Below are positions 1 through 11,871 of a DNA stretch of 64,000 bases, piece by piece. This DNA is from Taiwanofungus camphoratus (taxonomy: Eukaryota > Basidiomycota > Agaricomycetes > Polyporales > Taiwanofungaceae): NCBI GenBank assembly GCA_003999685.1, contig CP021222.1, positions 2,542,001-2,606,000 on the forward strand, given 5' to 3'. The notes under the pieces were generated by a model. That model saw only the letters and a program-made list of their open reading frames with translations, was not told the DNA's origin and did not search any database. Positions within the stretch are counted from its first letter, which is position 1. Each line of letters opens with the position of its first letter. The position numbers and the translations under genes were made by a program.

Positions 1-349
1 CCAAGTCCATTCATCTTGGGGTCTACTATACACGAACGCCAGCTCGCCAGTAAGTAAGATATTGATCTTTGTTGGCTTCTTCTTACGTTGTGCTACAGTT
101 GGTTACTTTGAAGAAACACCCAGTGGCAACTACGGCAATGGAACCAGTAACAATACGTTCAGCTACGTGGATTTGCAGGGCAATTCTTATGACAGGGAAG
201 TTAACGCTTCATTGGACGTCATCACTTATGACCACCAGAGTGGCACCTTGGCGTCTGGTAGTCCATTGCAGTTCCCTGCAATCAACCCTCTCGCAGCGCT
301 TCCTATGGTGAAACCGAGATTGCCGGGCGGGAGGCAGACCGGTCTTTGA
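1..349 (+). CDS. 3' end of an unrecognised, probably secreted protein (partial)
   Basis: Two exons are visible: 1-49 and 99-349, joined over a 49-base GT-AG intron with a CTACAG acceptor. The joined frame reads ...ILGSTIHERQLA-IGYFEETPSG and then a stretch rich in Asn, Gly, Ser and Asp with three N-glycosylation sequons (NGT, NNT, NAS). It ends at the TGA 347-349. The composition suggests an extracellular or lumenal protein. I do not recognise the family. The other frame through the second exon is Arg/Trp-rich and unlikely. The gene continues to the left of the window, so neither start nor length can be judged. It converges on the next gene, whose stop lies 255 bases away. Confidence 0.45.
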   Translation, partial: QVHSSWGLLYTNASSPVSKILIFVGFFLRCATVGYFEETPSGNYGNGTSNNTFSYVDLQGNSYDREVNASLDVITYDHQSGTLASGSPLQFPAINPLAALPMVKPRLPGGRQTGL

Positions 350-603
350 ATCCCCAAAATAGTGAATGTGACTATATCATTAAAGGCACAGAATACCATA
401 CGATACAAGAAACCCCCTTCCTGTTCCGCGGCGCCGCTCCATCGGAGGAGTTACCACATAACTGCAACACCTCGGCGGGCAGATGAAGCCCGCCTTCACT
501 CCCGTGTTGAACGGTATATAGCTCCGTGTTGAGACGGGAATGTGATAATTGCAAGTCTAGAGCCTATCTGGTGAAGATTGAGTCTAGCAGACCAGCAGAA
601 TAT

Positions 604-3600
604 CTAGAACAAGCCAACGACTCTGCCTGTCGCAGGGTCGAGGCCAACTTCCCAGAATCCTAGTTTGACCTATAAATACAACATTGAGAAGCCAGCATAA
701 CTAGACTTCACCTGGACGTGTCCCAAGGCCAGGCATTGTTTGCATATCACCGAGCAAAGGATAGATGAATCCCGCACCAGCAGACAATCGCAATTCTCGG
801 ATTGGTACAGTGAACCCTATTTCAGCACATGAGTCCTCACTATGACACTTGTTACCAGAACTGAACAGACCTGAAGGCACACCCTTGAGCTTCGGGTCAT
901 GCGAGAATGAGTATTGGGTCTTAGCCATGCAAACTTTCAGAATCTGGTTAACATCCATGCATCACTAGACAGTTGGTTCAGCATTACTCACTCGGAAGAT
1001 GACCAAAGCCTTGACGAGTGTAAATCTCGACTTGCTTGCGGGCTGCTTCACTGAGCTCGAAACCATCTGCCCCGTAGATTTCCTTGCAGATGATAGCAAT
1101 CTTCTCCTCAATAGGAATGTTCAGGTCGTAGAGGAACTTGAAACCAGAGGGACCCTCGCATGTGGTGATGACTGCTTCCGCAAGTGCACGAGCCCCTGCC
1201 CCACCTTCTGCCCAGTGATTGCTTACAACTGCAGCATCAGCACCACCAGCCAGCGATTGCTCACGAACGAGCTCAAGTTCTGCTGCCGTGTCAGACCTCA
1301 ATTCAAGAGGGGTAAGAGGATTGCAAATAAAGAAGGCAACATTATCACTTACGAGAATTGGTTGATGGCAACGATGACCTTGAGGCCGAACTTGCGCGAA
1401 TTCTGGATGTGCTTCACCAGATTCTTGCAGCCCTCTTTTAGCGTGACCAAATCCTCCTTGGTGTACGTATCGTGGAGCGGTTTGCCAGGGGTAACATCTG
1501 GCCCACCACCATGCATCTTAAGAGCACGAGTAGTCGCGACGATGACAGTTGCATCAGGCTTTAGGCCGCTCACACGGCACTTGATGTTGCAGAATTTCTC
1601 CATGCCCATGTCTGCCCCAAAACCACCCTCAGTGAGAACATATCCGACACGATTGGTGGAGTCGCCCTCCTCGGTGCCTGCAAGTTTGAGAGCGACCCTG
1701 TCCGCCAAAATTGAGGAGTTACCGTGTGCGATGTTCGCGAATGGACCTGCGTGCACGAAGACGGGTGTACCCTATCACAGAGTCAGACATTACTGAAACA
1801 TTTGAAGGAGAGCGCACACCTCCAAAGTTTGCATTAAATTCGGCTTTATGGCGTCCTTCATGAGGACAGCAAGTGCACCTCCAACACCAATGTCATCAGC
1901 GGTGATGGGGTCCCCTTGCTTACTTGTGGCAACGACCATTGCCCCGAGTCTCTCACGCATATCGTCTAGGCCCGTAGTCAGTGCCAGAACCGCCATACAC
2001 TCGCTTGCTACAGAAATATCGAAACCAGTCACGCGCTCATGCCCCTGCTCGGTCGGTGCTTGTCCAACAGTGATCTTCCGCAAGAAGCGATCGTTCACGT
2101 CGATTACACGATTCCACGTAATGGTATCTGGATCGACGTCTAGTCGCGCAAAGCGCTTGATCTCTTCTGGGGTCAAGTCATCAGGGTTCGTCTTGTCGAT
2201 TCCAAGCTTTTTGAGACGCTTCAACATTAGCGGAGCGAAGTTGCGCTTGCCCTTCTTAGCAGGAACGAGACGGCTATAAAGTGCCTAGCATTGCACGCCG
2301 CATCAGGATACGGCATCCGAGGCCTACATGACCAAGCATACCTTGTCGGACTGTGTGGCTTCATGAAACATACGAGCATCGAGGGCAGCAGCTAGACACG
2401 CTGTCAGCAAATATACATTACTAGTCAACAGAAACTTCGCACCCAACAAGTTGTTTGCGGCGGTGACAGCGTGAATATCACCGGTCAAGTGCAGATTGAA
2501 CTATTGATGCGATGTCAAGTATCGCCCCTCACCAGTGTCACACCGTGCTTACCTCGTCCATGGGGATGACCTGGCTATAGCCTCCACCAGCAGCCCCACC
2601 TTTGATACCGAATGTGGGCCCTTGACTAGGTTGACGAACACAAGCGAACGCCGGGCGTCCAAGATGTGCACCTAATGCCTGAGCGAGACCAACCGTCGTC
2701 GTAGACTTGCCCTCACCCAGCGGCGTAGGGGTGATTCTATGGAAAACATGAACACGTTACCTTTAATAGAATATTATTCTGAAGCTTTACCCTGAGATGA
2801 TGATATACTTGCCGTCCTTACGGTGTGCCAGGCGATCAAGGACGCTGAGCTCCACCTTCGCTTTGTACTTGCCGTAGCTTTCAAGCTCATCTGGTAGAAG
2901 CCCAATCTCGTGCGCGAGCTGGGTGACAGGCTTGGGAGTCTGCGCCATCGCTATCTCAATATCACTCGGGACGTTTGCCTGAATGTCCAGCTTCAGCGGC
3001 TTCAGCTTGAGGCCGCGTGCTTGCTCCCAAAGGCGCTCCGCAGAGCTGAGTGTATTCGCCATGAGCATGGCGACAGTCATCGGACCTACACCACCTGGAA
3101 CTGGTGTAATATGCGATGCAACAGCAGATGCTGAGGCGAAGTCGACATCGCCGACGAGGCGCTGACCTGACTTCTTGGTAGCATCTGATACCAAAGTAAA
3201 AAGTAAAGGCAAATCGGTACGGCGACTTCACCAATTCAACTGTTAAAACCCCTACCTGGTATGTAGTTAGTACCAACATCAATGACAACCGCACCAGGCT
3301 TCAGCCAAGAGCCCTGAACGAATTCAGGCTTGCCGATAGCGGAGACGACAATATCTGCGCCCTTCACCTGCACAGTACAGACGGGTAAATACTTCACTAG
3401 TGAAGACAAACAAAATGAAACTCGTACGATTTCTGGCAAATTCTTGGTGCGGCTGTGACATTGTGTGACAGTAGCATCGCGGTTCCTCAGCATAGCAGCG
3501 ACGGGACTGCCGACAATATCACTACGACCGAGAACTACAGCACGAGATCCAGAAATAGGAACCCCAGTAGAATCCAGGAGCCGAATGACACCTGTGGGAG

Positions 3601-4206
3601 TGCATGGTGTGAAGAGAGGATCCGATGCTCGGGACGAAAGGTGACCAATATTATATGCGTGGAAACTAATCATAAGTAATGGGTTAACAGGTAGGCTGAA
3701 ACCGGTCCAATATAACCCACCCGTCTACGTCCTTCTCCGGACTAACAGCCTCAGTCACAGTACGCTCACCATCTGCACCGACATGGGCGCCAAGGGGAAG
3801 CTGCACGAGAATACCGCTAACCGCTTGGTCATCGTTCAGCTTTCGAACAATCTCCACGATTTCGTCAATCTCCGACTCAGCAGGGATGTTGATATGCTTG
3901 AACTTGATGCCAACTTCTTCCGCTGCCCTAGCTTTCATACGCACGTACACAGACGAGTCTGGACGTGCACCAGCCTGAATGATGGCTAGCAACGGCTGAA
4001 ACCGCGGGTGCTGGGCCTGCAATGATCTGATACGTCCCGCGACCTCATCGCGAATAGACCTGAATTCGAGTTCACACAAGACGATCATCACGCCGACATA
4101 GGTCAGATCGTGCTGATGGCCCGAATGGAATGAGCGCTCACTTTGCGACAGCAGTGCCGTCGATAGTCCTTGCTCCAGAAGTGCTCCCAGCGGCAACGGT
4201 GGTCAT
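604..4206 (-). CDS. ADE3: C1-tetrahydrofolate synthase, trifunctional
   Basis: Interconverts one-carbon tetrahydrofolates through methylene-THF dehydrogenase, methenyl-THF cyclohydrolase and formate-THF ligase, feeding purine and thymidylate synthesis. About ten exons are read on the minus strand. The N-terminal third has the dehydrogenase/cyclohydrolase signatures: the YVRMK stretch with the catalytic Tyr-x3-Lys, [17 protein letters not shown] and [12 protein letters not shown]. The C-terminal two thirds are the ligase, with the ATP loop [46 protein letters not shown] and [12 protein letters not shown]-like elements. The last exon ends [17 protein letters not shown] followed by TAG at 604-606, which matches the usual family C-terminus. 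The chosen start is ATG 4206 (MTTVAAGS). An in-frame ATG at 4275 adds an Arg-rich, Asp/Glu-poor leader and may give a mitochondrial form. All key motifs are present and no break is seen. Confidence 0.95.
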
Positions 4207-4651
4207 CGAACGAGGATAAGGGGGGGAAAGACGATGGCTAAGTAGCCTGAGAGAACGAAGAATTATATCTCGCATCGATTGCCTTTTGGAGACCCGCGTC
4301 ACACGCGTCGCGCCGTCTATTCCGCTGGACGCTAGTAGAGTCGATGCCTGGATCGATTTTCTTCGGTTTTCCGTTAGTTGTACCTCGACTGAAGAGCGCG
4401 AGGTGTGTGATACGTGCAAACTACAGACATAGAAGGAGTGAGGGTGCGAGGGCACTGCGTCCGAGGGTCGAAGTAGTCTTGTTATTTCGAGCAGGCCGAC
4501 TGTGCCCCGAGATAAATGAGGCACGTGGATTCTCCCACACTCAATTCCTCCAAAAATTTGGGCGAGGTCGCCAAGTCACCACTCGAAAGGCCATCGGCGT
4601 CTTCTCCACACCACACTCACTCCCCTTCACTATCGCGCACATCCTTCCACG
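4207..4651. promoter_or_regulatory. Shared divergent promoter region ADE3/MGE1
   Basis: This 445-base gap lies between the start codons of two divergent genes. The ADE3-proximal 69 bases may be translated if the upstream ATG at 4275 is used. No clear TATA box or other named element is visible. The regulatory role is inferred only from gene orientation. Confidence 0.4.
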
Positions 4652-5504
4652 ATGAGTCGTACACAGGCGTTTCAACTTTTTCGTTCATGTACGAATGCTC
4701 TGTCCCCGCGAAACCTTGCGCGGACACCTGTCCATGCCATTGGTCGAAGAACAGCTACTGGCACGCGATTCTACTCGGATGAAAAGGGACAGCCTGCTGA
4801 GGGGGCGGAGAGGGCAGAGACTAAGGAGACCGAAGAAGGGACAGTAGAAGTCACGCCTGAGGCAGGACTCCAGCAGAAACTGAAACAAAAGGAGGATGAA
4901 GTCACTGATTTGACGGTGTGTATATCATATTATTCCACTGCGTACAAATGGTTTACGTCGTGATACTGCTGCTTGCCATCTTTCGGGAATGCGCTAGGGC
5001 CGACTGCGCTATCTCCAAGCAGACTTCCTCAATCTCCAGCGCAACGCTGCGAGAGAAAAGGAACAAACTCGTGACTTCGCTATCACTCGTTTCGCTTCTG
5101 ACCTTCTCGAGACTGTCGACGTTCTCGCCATGGCCCTCAAGTCTGTCCCCCAGTCTGCGCTCTCAAAATCCTCCCCCGACGCATCGTCGTCATCATCTGA
5201 GTCTCCGGACTCTTCTTCCTCAACACCGTCCGAAAAGCATGCTGAGGCATACCTGAGCGAGCTCTACACTGGTGTCGACATGACACACCGGTTATTGTTG
5301 CAGACGCTCTTCAAGTATGGCGTAAAGCCCTTTGACCCTACTGGCGACAAGTTTGATCCCAATCGGCATGAGGCGCTATATCAGGCACCTATTCCGGACA
5401 AGGAGCCTGGTACGGTGGCAGACTGTCAGAAGATTGGTTACACGATCAAGGACCGTGTATTGCGCGCAGCACAAGTTGGCGTCGTGCAGGACAGGCAGTC
5501 ATAA
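4652..5504 (+). CDS. MGE1: Mitochondrial GrpE, nucleotide exchange factor of mtHsp70
   Basis: Releases ADP from matrix Hsp70 (Ssc1), driving the import motor and protein folding. The N-terminus is an Arg/Ser-rich mitochondrial presequence without early acidic residues (FQLFRSC, LARTPVHAIGRRTA). An acidic linker and a coiled-coil segment follow. One intron lies after TDLT. The second exon opens with the GrpE hallmark GRLRYLQADFLNLQRN and continues through the dimer helix to the beta-wing motif FDPNRHEALYQAP and the terminal IKDRVLRAAQVGVV. The total is about 250 residues, usual for fungal Mge1. A Ser-rich run (SSSSSESPDSSSS) sits between helix and wing and looks like a lineage-specific loop. 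Transcribed divergently from ADE3. The family assignment is secure. Confidence 0.93.
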
Positions 5505-5616
5505 CGGTGGCTTTAAGCAAGCTGCTTTTTTGGCTGTGGTGAAGGGACCTTAATGAGTGATGAGGGGGGACATGCTCTGGTATAGAGCGCATTAACGTAA
5601 CATTGATGATACCTAA

Positions 5617-7114
5617 TTAACGAATCTCAACTCCAAACTTTTCTTTGAGGCGTGATACTATCCCCGCGTGAAGTGTGTTTGCTTCTTCGTTGGACAATGA
5701 CCTATTACATTATGCACTCAGTATACGCTCGCCATAGCCATTTGTGTGTCCAGACGTACCGGTCCATTGACCTATAATTTATTCGGTAACACCGACTGCT
5801 CCGGTTGGTTTTGGGGTGCGTGAAGCCGTCAATCTGAATTTTCGCATTGTCAGTTGCAATGCAGTATGAAGGCCCTTCTGCACGTGCCATTTTAACGTCC
5901 TCCGCGACGTCGCCGACTGCATCTCGGACTAGGTCGAACACATCGTTGTCGTGGAGGCCCTGACTAGGCACCCAGAAGCTAACATCCTTGTAACATGGTG
6001 GGTATTTTGAGTATGGCTTGAAAGGTTTGATTTGGCCTGGGGTGAACTGTGATAAGAACCGCGGGTCCTCCGACCAAAATAGTCGAATATCCGGAATCGA
6101 GAAGAGGATCATGGCAATGCGCTCGAGGCCAAGACCGAAAGCCCAGCTAATACTGTCAGGGACGTCTGTACATGAGATAAGCAATAGTGAAAGATGAGGC
6201 GCTCGAAACTTACTCGCACGGTCAAGTGTTCGCTGCTGAACAACACCACATCCCAAAATCTCGAGCCATTTGCCATGGAAGAACACTTCGACCTCGAAAC
6301 TCGGGCTCGTGAATGGAAAGTATGCCTCGATCCACCTCACTCGCAAGGGCTCAGCGTCGGTCGCACCTGCGCGTCCGCCAAAGAGAGCCAGAATAAGGCT
6401 GTTCAACGATAGCTTGAGGTTCAACGCGACAAGCTCTGCGCGTTCAGGATCATGTGTGGATTGCGGTGGGTTCGACGGCGAGAGATGCGGAACGTCCTCG
6501 ATTGCAATGGGCGAGTTCGCGAGGTGCGCTGAGAGACGCGCATTATCCTCCTCCAGCTCGCGTAAACCTGTCGCAGTGGCGGGGAAGACGCGTGCACCCT
6601 CCATCTGATGGAACACAGGGTAGTGTGACGCGTCAATCTCGTCACGGCGGTACACATCAGCGGAGAGGAGCCAGCGCTGCTCTCCACGTTCGAAGACCTC
6701 GACTTCGTGTGCGGAAGTGTGGGTACGGAGCATCAGATCGCGGTTGATGTAATAGCTGTCCGTAAGCGCGCGCCCAGGATGATCTGGAGGAAAACCTAGG
6801 TCATCGAAGTTGCGCGCAGGAGTGACCAGCGGGGAGAATCCGGAGAGAGTAGTGAAGGTTGGGAAGTGGGATTCAATCAGTGAGCGAAGGATACCAAGAG
6901 GATGGGCGGGTTGCAGATAGAGCCGACGGGTAAGCTTGGAAATTATGGATGAAGTGACATTCGTGCTAGAATCTGAGGGATAGTCTCTGCCCAGAAGTGA
7001 GACTTTGGAAGGGGTAATTGAGGCCGGAGTAGTAGACAGGCATCTCCGACCTAGACTGCTCCGTGTTAATTGTCGAGATATAGATATCCACCAAGGTTTA
7101 GGCACCATGACCAA
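5617..7114 (-). CDS. MSF1: Mitochondrial phenylalanyl-tRNA synthetase
   Basis: Single-chain class II enzyme that charges mitochondrial tRNA-Phe. The start MVMVPKPWW leads into an Arg/Ser-rich presequence (ISRQLTRSSLGRRCLSTT). The catalytic core shows HTSAHEVE, the motif-2 region with RRDEIDASHYPVFHQMEGA, and motif 3 as WAFGLGLERIAMILF. The FDX-ACB anticodon-binding domain begins at KPYSKYPPCYKDVSFW. Two introns are inferred. The first (6166-6213) is 48 bases, lacks stops in frame and could be read through. The second follows YRSMDR and joins to SLSNEEANTLHAGIVSRL, ending KEKFGVEIR with the stop at 5617-5619. Without the second splice the frame would run into a Trp-rich tail that does not fit the family. 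Length, about 460 residues, is normal. Confidence 0.93.
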
Positions 7115-7362
7115 CAGCTACCAACTCTCAGCAAGATTTGCGGCCTCAGCCCGCTGCGACAAGACTCCGAGTCAAGTTATGAGTTCAAATTGAGGGCGAT
7201 ATTGATCACGTGAAAAGCAGCGTCACGATCGCGTCTGTCTGTCACAGTCACGCTTGTGTATTACTGTGGCACCTCTTGGGCCATTCGCACAAGCTCACTG
7301 TCGGCGCATCTTCCTGGCCTTTTACCTGTACTACTCATTATTATATGAACATTACTCTGTGA
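7115..7362. promoter_or_regulatory. Short divergent promoter region
   Basis: These 248 bases separate two divergent start codons (MSF1 and the Lys-rich protein gene). No TATA box is apparent. Function is inferred from orientation alone. Confidence 0.35.
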
Positions 7363-8956
7363 TGTCTCTTCGAATCAAGATACCCAAACAGGCACAGCCT
7401 GCTACCGCTCAAGTGCGCCCCTTGTTGTAACATCTCTTATATTCACATGTCAAAACTTCATGCATAGCCTCTAGCTCCATCCCGATCTTCCAAGGCTTCA
7501 AAGCGGCGCATTGATTCTGAAGACGATGAGGCTGGCATTAGACGCGCACCCGCCGACCGCTCAAAGAGAGCGAAAACCGAGGAAACCAGTTTGGGTGGCG
7601 GCTCCGGAATGGATGTGGATGTTGATGCAGACGGCGAGCCCGAAGTGGGTGTGGATATAGACATCGAAGGTGATGCGGACGACACACGTTTTCTTCCTCC
7701 TACGGTACTTCCTACTTCCGTCTCCCCAGCCCCTACGACGAAGACAACAACGAAGCGTGCCTCTTCTCAAGTCTCAAACCAGTCAAAATCGAAGGTGGGG
7801 AGTAAGGGCGTAGCCCTAGGGTCAAGCAAGTCCACAGGAAGAAGATCGAAGCGTACGGTGGTATGGACAGATGACGAGGATGAAGAGCAGGGATCTATTG
7901 ACGCTGGACAGATCATGGCTCCAGATGATGAAGACTTTACACCCGAACCTGCGCCACCACAGCCAAAGAAAGGTGCAACCACCAGCAAAGTGAAGGCTGG
8001 GAAGGCTGGTGCTGGGGCCAAAGGCGGAAAGGGAAAAATCAAGAAAGAGAAGGAAGAGAAAGAATTCTACATGAAAGATGAGCGCAAACTTCCTCCACAA
8101 ACAGTATCATCTACAGCAAAGGAGGCCAGTTCGAGTGCAACTGCTCATGCTAAACGCCCTCTCCATAAGGACGATGAGGTGGACTCCGCCACACATACAC
8201 CAAGCGTAGCCACCACGGATGTGCAGGATATTGCAACGGTAGATTCAAAGACAAAGGACGTGACGCCACCGCCCCCAAAGAAACTGAAATTGCCCACCAT
8301 CAAGAAGAACAAGCTTCCCGCTGCTAATTCGACTACACCATCGACGCCCTCAGCGCCCTTGAAGCCAACACATACTACATCCGAAAAGGAGTTGGACACT
8401 ACGACTTTACCTCCAATTACACCTGGGAGTATAGCAGCAAGGAAGCTTATGACTCCTGCTGGCAACGCAGACTTCGACCTGCGAGACAAAAGTGTATATG
8501 CGCAACTATTTAGCAAGGTATGCTCCTACACTAAACAATAGTTAAGTACCCTCGGGCGTATCTGACCGATCCTGGGAATGTCTGTCAGCCTGCTGGATCG
8601 ACTCCAAATTCAGGTCTCAACAGGAAGGAGCGGGAAGAGGAGCGGAGGAAAGAATTGAACAGACTGCGAGAGGAGGCTCGTGCAAAACGTGTTGAAGAAG
8701 CGGTCAGTTTATTATACTACGTTTACCTTCTATTCATCGCGCTGTCCTCTACCTATACTTATACGAATGTTGCACTCAGAAACACACCTTCGACCTGCAA
8801 GCTCCACAGGAGAAAATCCAACGCTTCGAGGAGAAACTGCGTGCCCGTCAGTCAATAGCACGTTTTCCAAATATTTTGGGTGCTTCTTTCAAGGCGGCAT
8901 ATGAACGAGCACGGAAGGACGACGAGCGGAAGGACGAGCAGCAGGAGAAACGATAG
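7363..8956 (+). CDS. Lys/Glu-rich nuclear-type protein, unrecognised
   Basis: Four exons are inferred. Exon 1 starts MSLRIKIPKQAQ; the intron 7414-7467 then joins in frame to PLAPSRSSKASKRRID. The protein is low-complexity and charged: NLS-like clusters (SKRAK, GRRSKR, KKGATTSKVKAGK, KIKKEKEEKE), acidic DDEDEEQ, and repeated PPPPKKLKLPTIKKNK-type basic-proline motifs. After LFSK a splice leads to YPRAYLTDPGN and then a charged helix, GLNRKEREEERRKELNR. A last exon starts KHTFDLQAPQEKIQ and ends at TAG 8954-8956. The C-terminal 110 residues, predicted helical or coiled coil, look like the conserved part. The composition resembles chromatin-remodeller accessory subunits, but I cannot assign a family. 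About 460 residues. Confidence 0.65.
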
Positions 8957-9133
8957 CGCTTTGCGAATTATGCTATTATATTGCAATGTATTTGTAAGAG
9001 CTCCTAAGTTCCACGCCATGGTGCGCCAATATCCTTTCCCATTATATGAATACGAGCATGTCAAACCTGATTATTGCCCGTCGATAGCTCAAACATTATA
9101 GCTGTGAACAACCGTGAGGTAAGGTGGAGAAGG

Positions 9134-10376
9134 TTATGTTCCGTTCGACGTATCCAGGACTAGGGTGTCGCCTATATTCTTGGCCAGTCTGTCGATCTGC
9201 TCGAAACAGGTGTCATACCACCTCCGCACATCCCTCTCCTTCTCTCCACTTTTCCTGCTTTCCACGCCTACATTCACCGCACCGACACCTTCCACTAGCT
9301 CCTCCACTTTACGCGCCGACGGGAGCAGATCGCGATCGGCAAGTGCCACACGTAGTTGTCGAACGGTATCCGCCAGCGAAGAAATAGCGGACACGATGTT
9401 AGGTGGGTCCTGCGAGGCATACAAGGAAGCAACAAGCTCTTCTGAGACGACGAGCAGGGAATGAGAGTGCGTGGGAAAAGTGTCAAATGTCTGTGGACTT
9501 GATGTTATGGGCGGGACAGGTGAGAGAATATCGAGCATGATGCGTTTGTGGAGAAGGATGATCAAGCGCAGTAGGGGTTGCACCTGTAGTACATGTAAAT
9601 ATGTAGGTCAATCCAGCAACAAATGAGCTTTATATGCACGCACCTTTCTCGCGCGATCCAACTCAATCTCGGTCATCTTTTTGCTCGACCCCAGTCCCAA
9701 TTCATCCCACTCATTGTCACCAAACTCTTCGTCTTCACCTTCATCCACACCCTCTGTGCTGCTGTCCTCGATCATGCTTGCAAGTTCACCGAGCACATCC
9801 TCCAGAATCTCTCTGTCAGACGCCCAGAGTTTCCTGACAGCCGCATGATTGTCAACAGAGAGCTCACGCCTTGCCTTGTCGATGAGATCGTGCACCGCGC
9901 CTGTTCGCACTAAATAGGCCGCCCCCCCTTCCTCTAAGAACGTCCAGGCCAGTGCCTGCACAGTTTCACATACTTCCTTGGCGGCAAGCTTTGTCTCCTC
10001 TGCAAGTGTTCTACCGTGTGCGTCAAAAAGTGTCGCACACGTCGTCAAAGATGTGATGTTGGCTGCGAGGTCGCGAAGGGGTCCAAGCGCAGCAACATGA
10101 ACAGGCTCTTGAGGACGAAGAGTGAGAGTGAGTTTGGTGATGCTTGTGTACACTAGCGAAAGGAGCGAAAGGAAATCTTTATGTAGCACGGGGCAAGATG
10201 GGGATGCCACCGATGGCGAGGCAGAGGACGGGGATTGTTGTAGGGCATCGATAGCGGCAGAACATGTTTCTGAAAGAAGTCTGAGGGCATTGGTCGCTAT
10301 ACACTGGGAATTGTCAATGAGGACAGTGAGAACAGCAGAACGGAACCTTGCCTCTCTCAACGTCCGAACCGCTCAT
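9134..10376 (-). CDS. GCIP-family protein (cyclin-D1-binding protein 1 homologue)
   Basis: Helical protein resembling human CCNDBP1/GCIP. The assignment rests on overall layout and family-like segments rather than on catalytic residues. Exon 1 is only seven bases (ATG AGC G, from 10376), spliced over about 72 bases to an exon beginning ATNALRLLSETC. The main exon carries long amphipathic helices, LHKDFLSLLSLVYTSITKLT and TCATLFDAHGRTLAEETKLA, and an acidic patch, EGVDEGEDEEFGDNEWDELGLG, typical of this family. After DRARK a 59-base intron leads to VQPLLRLIILLHKRIM, and the protein ends LVLDTSNGT at 9134. About 380 residues, near the mammalian length. The human protein is a dominant-negative HLH partner; the fungal role is unknown. 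The seven-base first exon is the least certain part. Confidence 0.7.
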
Positions 10377-10560
10377 GGCAAACTTGTACGCGCTTCCGTG
10401 AAATCAGCGCGGGGAGTTATACAATCATAGCCTGATAGAACCGCAACTATTTATTAACTTCGGGGATAAATACACTGTTCTACAAGCGCATACAACTTGC
10501 ACACGAAATACTATACAAGTGACCGGTAGTGGCTATTAGCATATACGAAGTCCTTCATGA

Positions 10561-11871
10561 TTACGCAGCAACAGCCGGTACAGCAGCTATCGCGGGCTTA
10601 GGTTTCGAGCCAGCAGCGGCCTTACTCCGGCCCCATTTCACATTCACAATTTCGCCTTCCATTTCCAGACCGTTCGCCCAAGCCTCTGCTGCCCGCTCTG
10701 CCGATGGTCTGTCTTTGAAATTGATGAATGCACATCTGCAAAATACAAAAAAACAGCATTAGTCAATGGAGCACATACGTGAAAGAGTGGGTGCCTACCT
10801 TGATTTCGCTACATGTACGACTGATTTGAGCTGCGAAGGTTGTACGGCGGGTAGTGATTGGAGCACCCGCGTGCGAATGTTCTGCTCAGTGGCATTGGCA
10901 GGTAAAGATGTTAGGAAGAGAGATGTCTGCAACGAGTGGGTCATGATTGTTTGGCTCCACGAGATTAGAAGACAGTACGTACGATGGATTGGTCCTCAGG
11001 CGGCTGCAACCCCATGCTCATTGCATGTGTGGACAGTATCTTACGTGCTACAGGATCATTACGGCCATGGTAGCGATCCTGAATATTTTGCTTCGATAAC
11101 TCATTGTCAATTGGCATCTCATGTCTATCACAATCAAACACCACAATAAGGAAAAGAACGATTGCTCCACGTGAATGTGGTCCTACCTATAAGGACATTC
11201 TGACCCCCGCTTGCACTCTCCCTTTGCATAAAACGAACATAGATGCGGTCGGTTTCGTTTGTAATAAGGGTCAGTGCGTGCCAGCTGTTTCAACATTTCC
11301 TTGCCCGCAGATGAAGCTCGGCTGGAATCCAACAATGATCTATTGTCCTCCAACTTGGATTATCGTCAGCCACAGCATTTATATGCTCAATAAGGGGGGG
11401 CTCACCTTCCCTTCCAAATTCTGCGCATAATACTCCCTGTTAATCTCACTCGTAGGCGCCTCATTTTCCAATGCCAGCGCCGTGTCGCGAACCTGCGTAG
11501 GTAGACCATACTCCAGATCAAGTAAACATGTCTGACACACATTCTTGATTTTTGCACAGGTCTGGCAGATCACAGTAGTCTTGAATCGCATGGCGGTACC
11601 TGGGTTCCAGCGGAAGACAGTAAACGGCCGGGCGCACGTTCCGCACGAGCGACCGTATTCTTGCTTTGACTAAAGCAGCGTTGAGACATAAGATATTCTG
11701 AAGCATGAAATGCACATACCATTCGAACAAATGCATTATCGCCAAGGCCTGTAAAGACACCAATCAATTTAGACGTTTTTGAGATGAAATAGCTACACAT
11801 ATACATGTCTCGCAGAGAATGGGAAACTCGCTCTGTTCCCAGCCAGCCTTGTTAATATCTAATTTCGGCAT
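10561..11871 (-). CDS. SLT11: Pre-mRNA splicing factor SLT11/ECM2 (RBM22, Cwf5)
   Basis: Component of the activated spliceosome (NTC-related) that contacts U6 snRNA and the catalytic centre. The start [17 protein letters not shown] is the family N-terminus. Next come the zinc-binding Cys clusters ([24 protein letters not shown]), then [16 protein letters not shown] leading into a CCCH finger, [15 protein letters not shown] linker ([14 protein letters not shown]) precedes a C-terminal [22 protein letters not shown], with the RNP-1-like [19 protein letters not shown] and NVKWGRSK. An Ala/Pro tail ends at the TAA 10561-10563. At least six introns are needed, several interrupting the finger and RRM, so the gene looks fragmented in any one frame. 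The RRM lacks some length relative to human RBM22; the protein is about 310-330 residues versus 420. Confidence 0.88.

Noticed and set aside
701-958. Stand-alone minus-strand small gene
   Set aside because: It consists of two C1-THF synthase exons read through an intron ([15 protein letters not shown] and [16 protein letters not shown]), not a separate gene.
5705-5760. Trp-rich C-terminus of mitochondrial Phe-tRNA synthetase (VWTHKWLWRAYTE)
   Set aside because: It is read-through into an intron. Splicing gives the family-like SLSNEEANTLHAGI tail ending at 5617.
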